Assembly (NCBI GenBank): GCA_014529385.2 | Contig: CM043958.1 | Coordinates: 75,589,169 to 75,653,168, forward strand | Reading direction: 5' to 3' | Origin: Adiantum capillus-veneris | Lineage: Eukaryota > Streptophyta > Polypodiopsida > Polypodiales > Pteridaceae | DNA: 64,000 nucleotides | Part shown: positions 63,981 to 64,000 of the stretch, in pieces | How positions within the stretch are numbered: the stretch's first letter is position 1 | How the letters are laid out: every line of letters begins with the position of its first letter | Notes under the pieces: generated by a model | The model's input: the letters and a program-made list of their open reading frames with translations, nothing else | Told to the model about the DNA's origin: nothing | Databases searched by the model: none | Made by a program: the position numbers and the translations under genes

Positions 63981-64000
63981 TATGCCACCATTGGCGTATC

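Overview
The window reads as nuclear DNA of a plant with a large, transposon-packed genome. Plant-type Ty1/copia and Ty3/gypsy polyproteins, a plant-type bHLH gene with introns, long microsatellites and very low gene density all point this way. No marker fixes the species. A fern, lycophyte or gymnosperm-like genome is a guess from LTR and repeat style only. Almost every coding stretch is broken by stops or frameshifts, so this is mostly a record of nested insertions.

Layout. (1) 1-10.9 kb is a four-deep nest. A gag-like LTR element (internal 6571-10470, LTR 10471-10886) holds copia B (4575-6570), which was split by a gypsy element (562-4574), which was split by copia A (1-561). Copia A and B are the same family. 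(2) 10.9-14.4 kb holds non-LTR debris: a tRNA-derived SINE (13084-13262, minus) and LINE 3' ends with poly(A) and a zinc-finger RT tail (minus). (3) 14.6-16.7 kb holds acidic ORFs of unknown identity. (4) 17.2-26.9 kb is a minus-strand gypsy mosaic: LTR X with paired CCAAT boxes, integrase-RT-protease, a head-to-head inverted gag/protease piece on plus, then another gag, a PBS and a 2.8-kb LTR related to the gypsy LTR at 2649-4574. (5) 28.2-30.9 kb holds the only likely host gene, a four-exon bHLH factor with an ACT-like C-terminus. (6) 32.3-33.3 kb is a relic of a MULE/SWIM-type gene whose relatives recur at 58.8-61.4 kb (plus) and 62.5-64.0 kb (minus).

(7) 33959-42267 is a complete hAT-superfamily transposon of 8309 bp: CAGGGATTT termini, a perfect 8-bp target duplication (CCCCCTGC), subterminal hairpins, and a BED/DUF659/dimerisation transposase on minus. 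It also carries two genes on plus that are not usual hAT equipment: a protein-kinase-like gene and a coiled/RING-like gene. The plus genes run inward from the left end and the transposase inward from the right end, converging near 38.7-38.86 kb. This is the most unusual system in the window.

(8) 42.3-44.4 kb is copia debris in inverted orientation. (9) 44442-55434 is an LTR element with 153-bp LTRs, a zinc-knuckle gag and no recognised polymerase. It is interrupted by a nearly complete minus-strand copia (47370-52784; 192-bp LTRs about 97% alike; perfect GTTTT target duplication). LTR divergence (about 8% outer, 3% inner) agrees with the nesting order. (10) 55.4-64 kb has more copia debris, a TATA box with a 90-bp (AC) tract, and two convergent MULE/SWIM relics separated by a (GA) tract.
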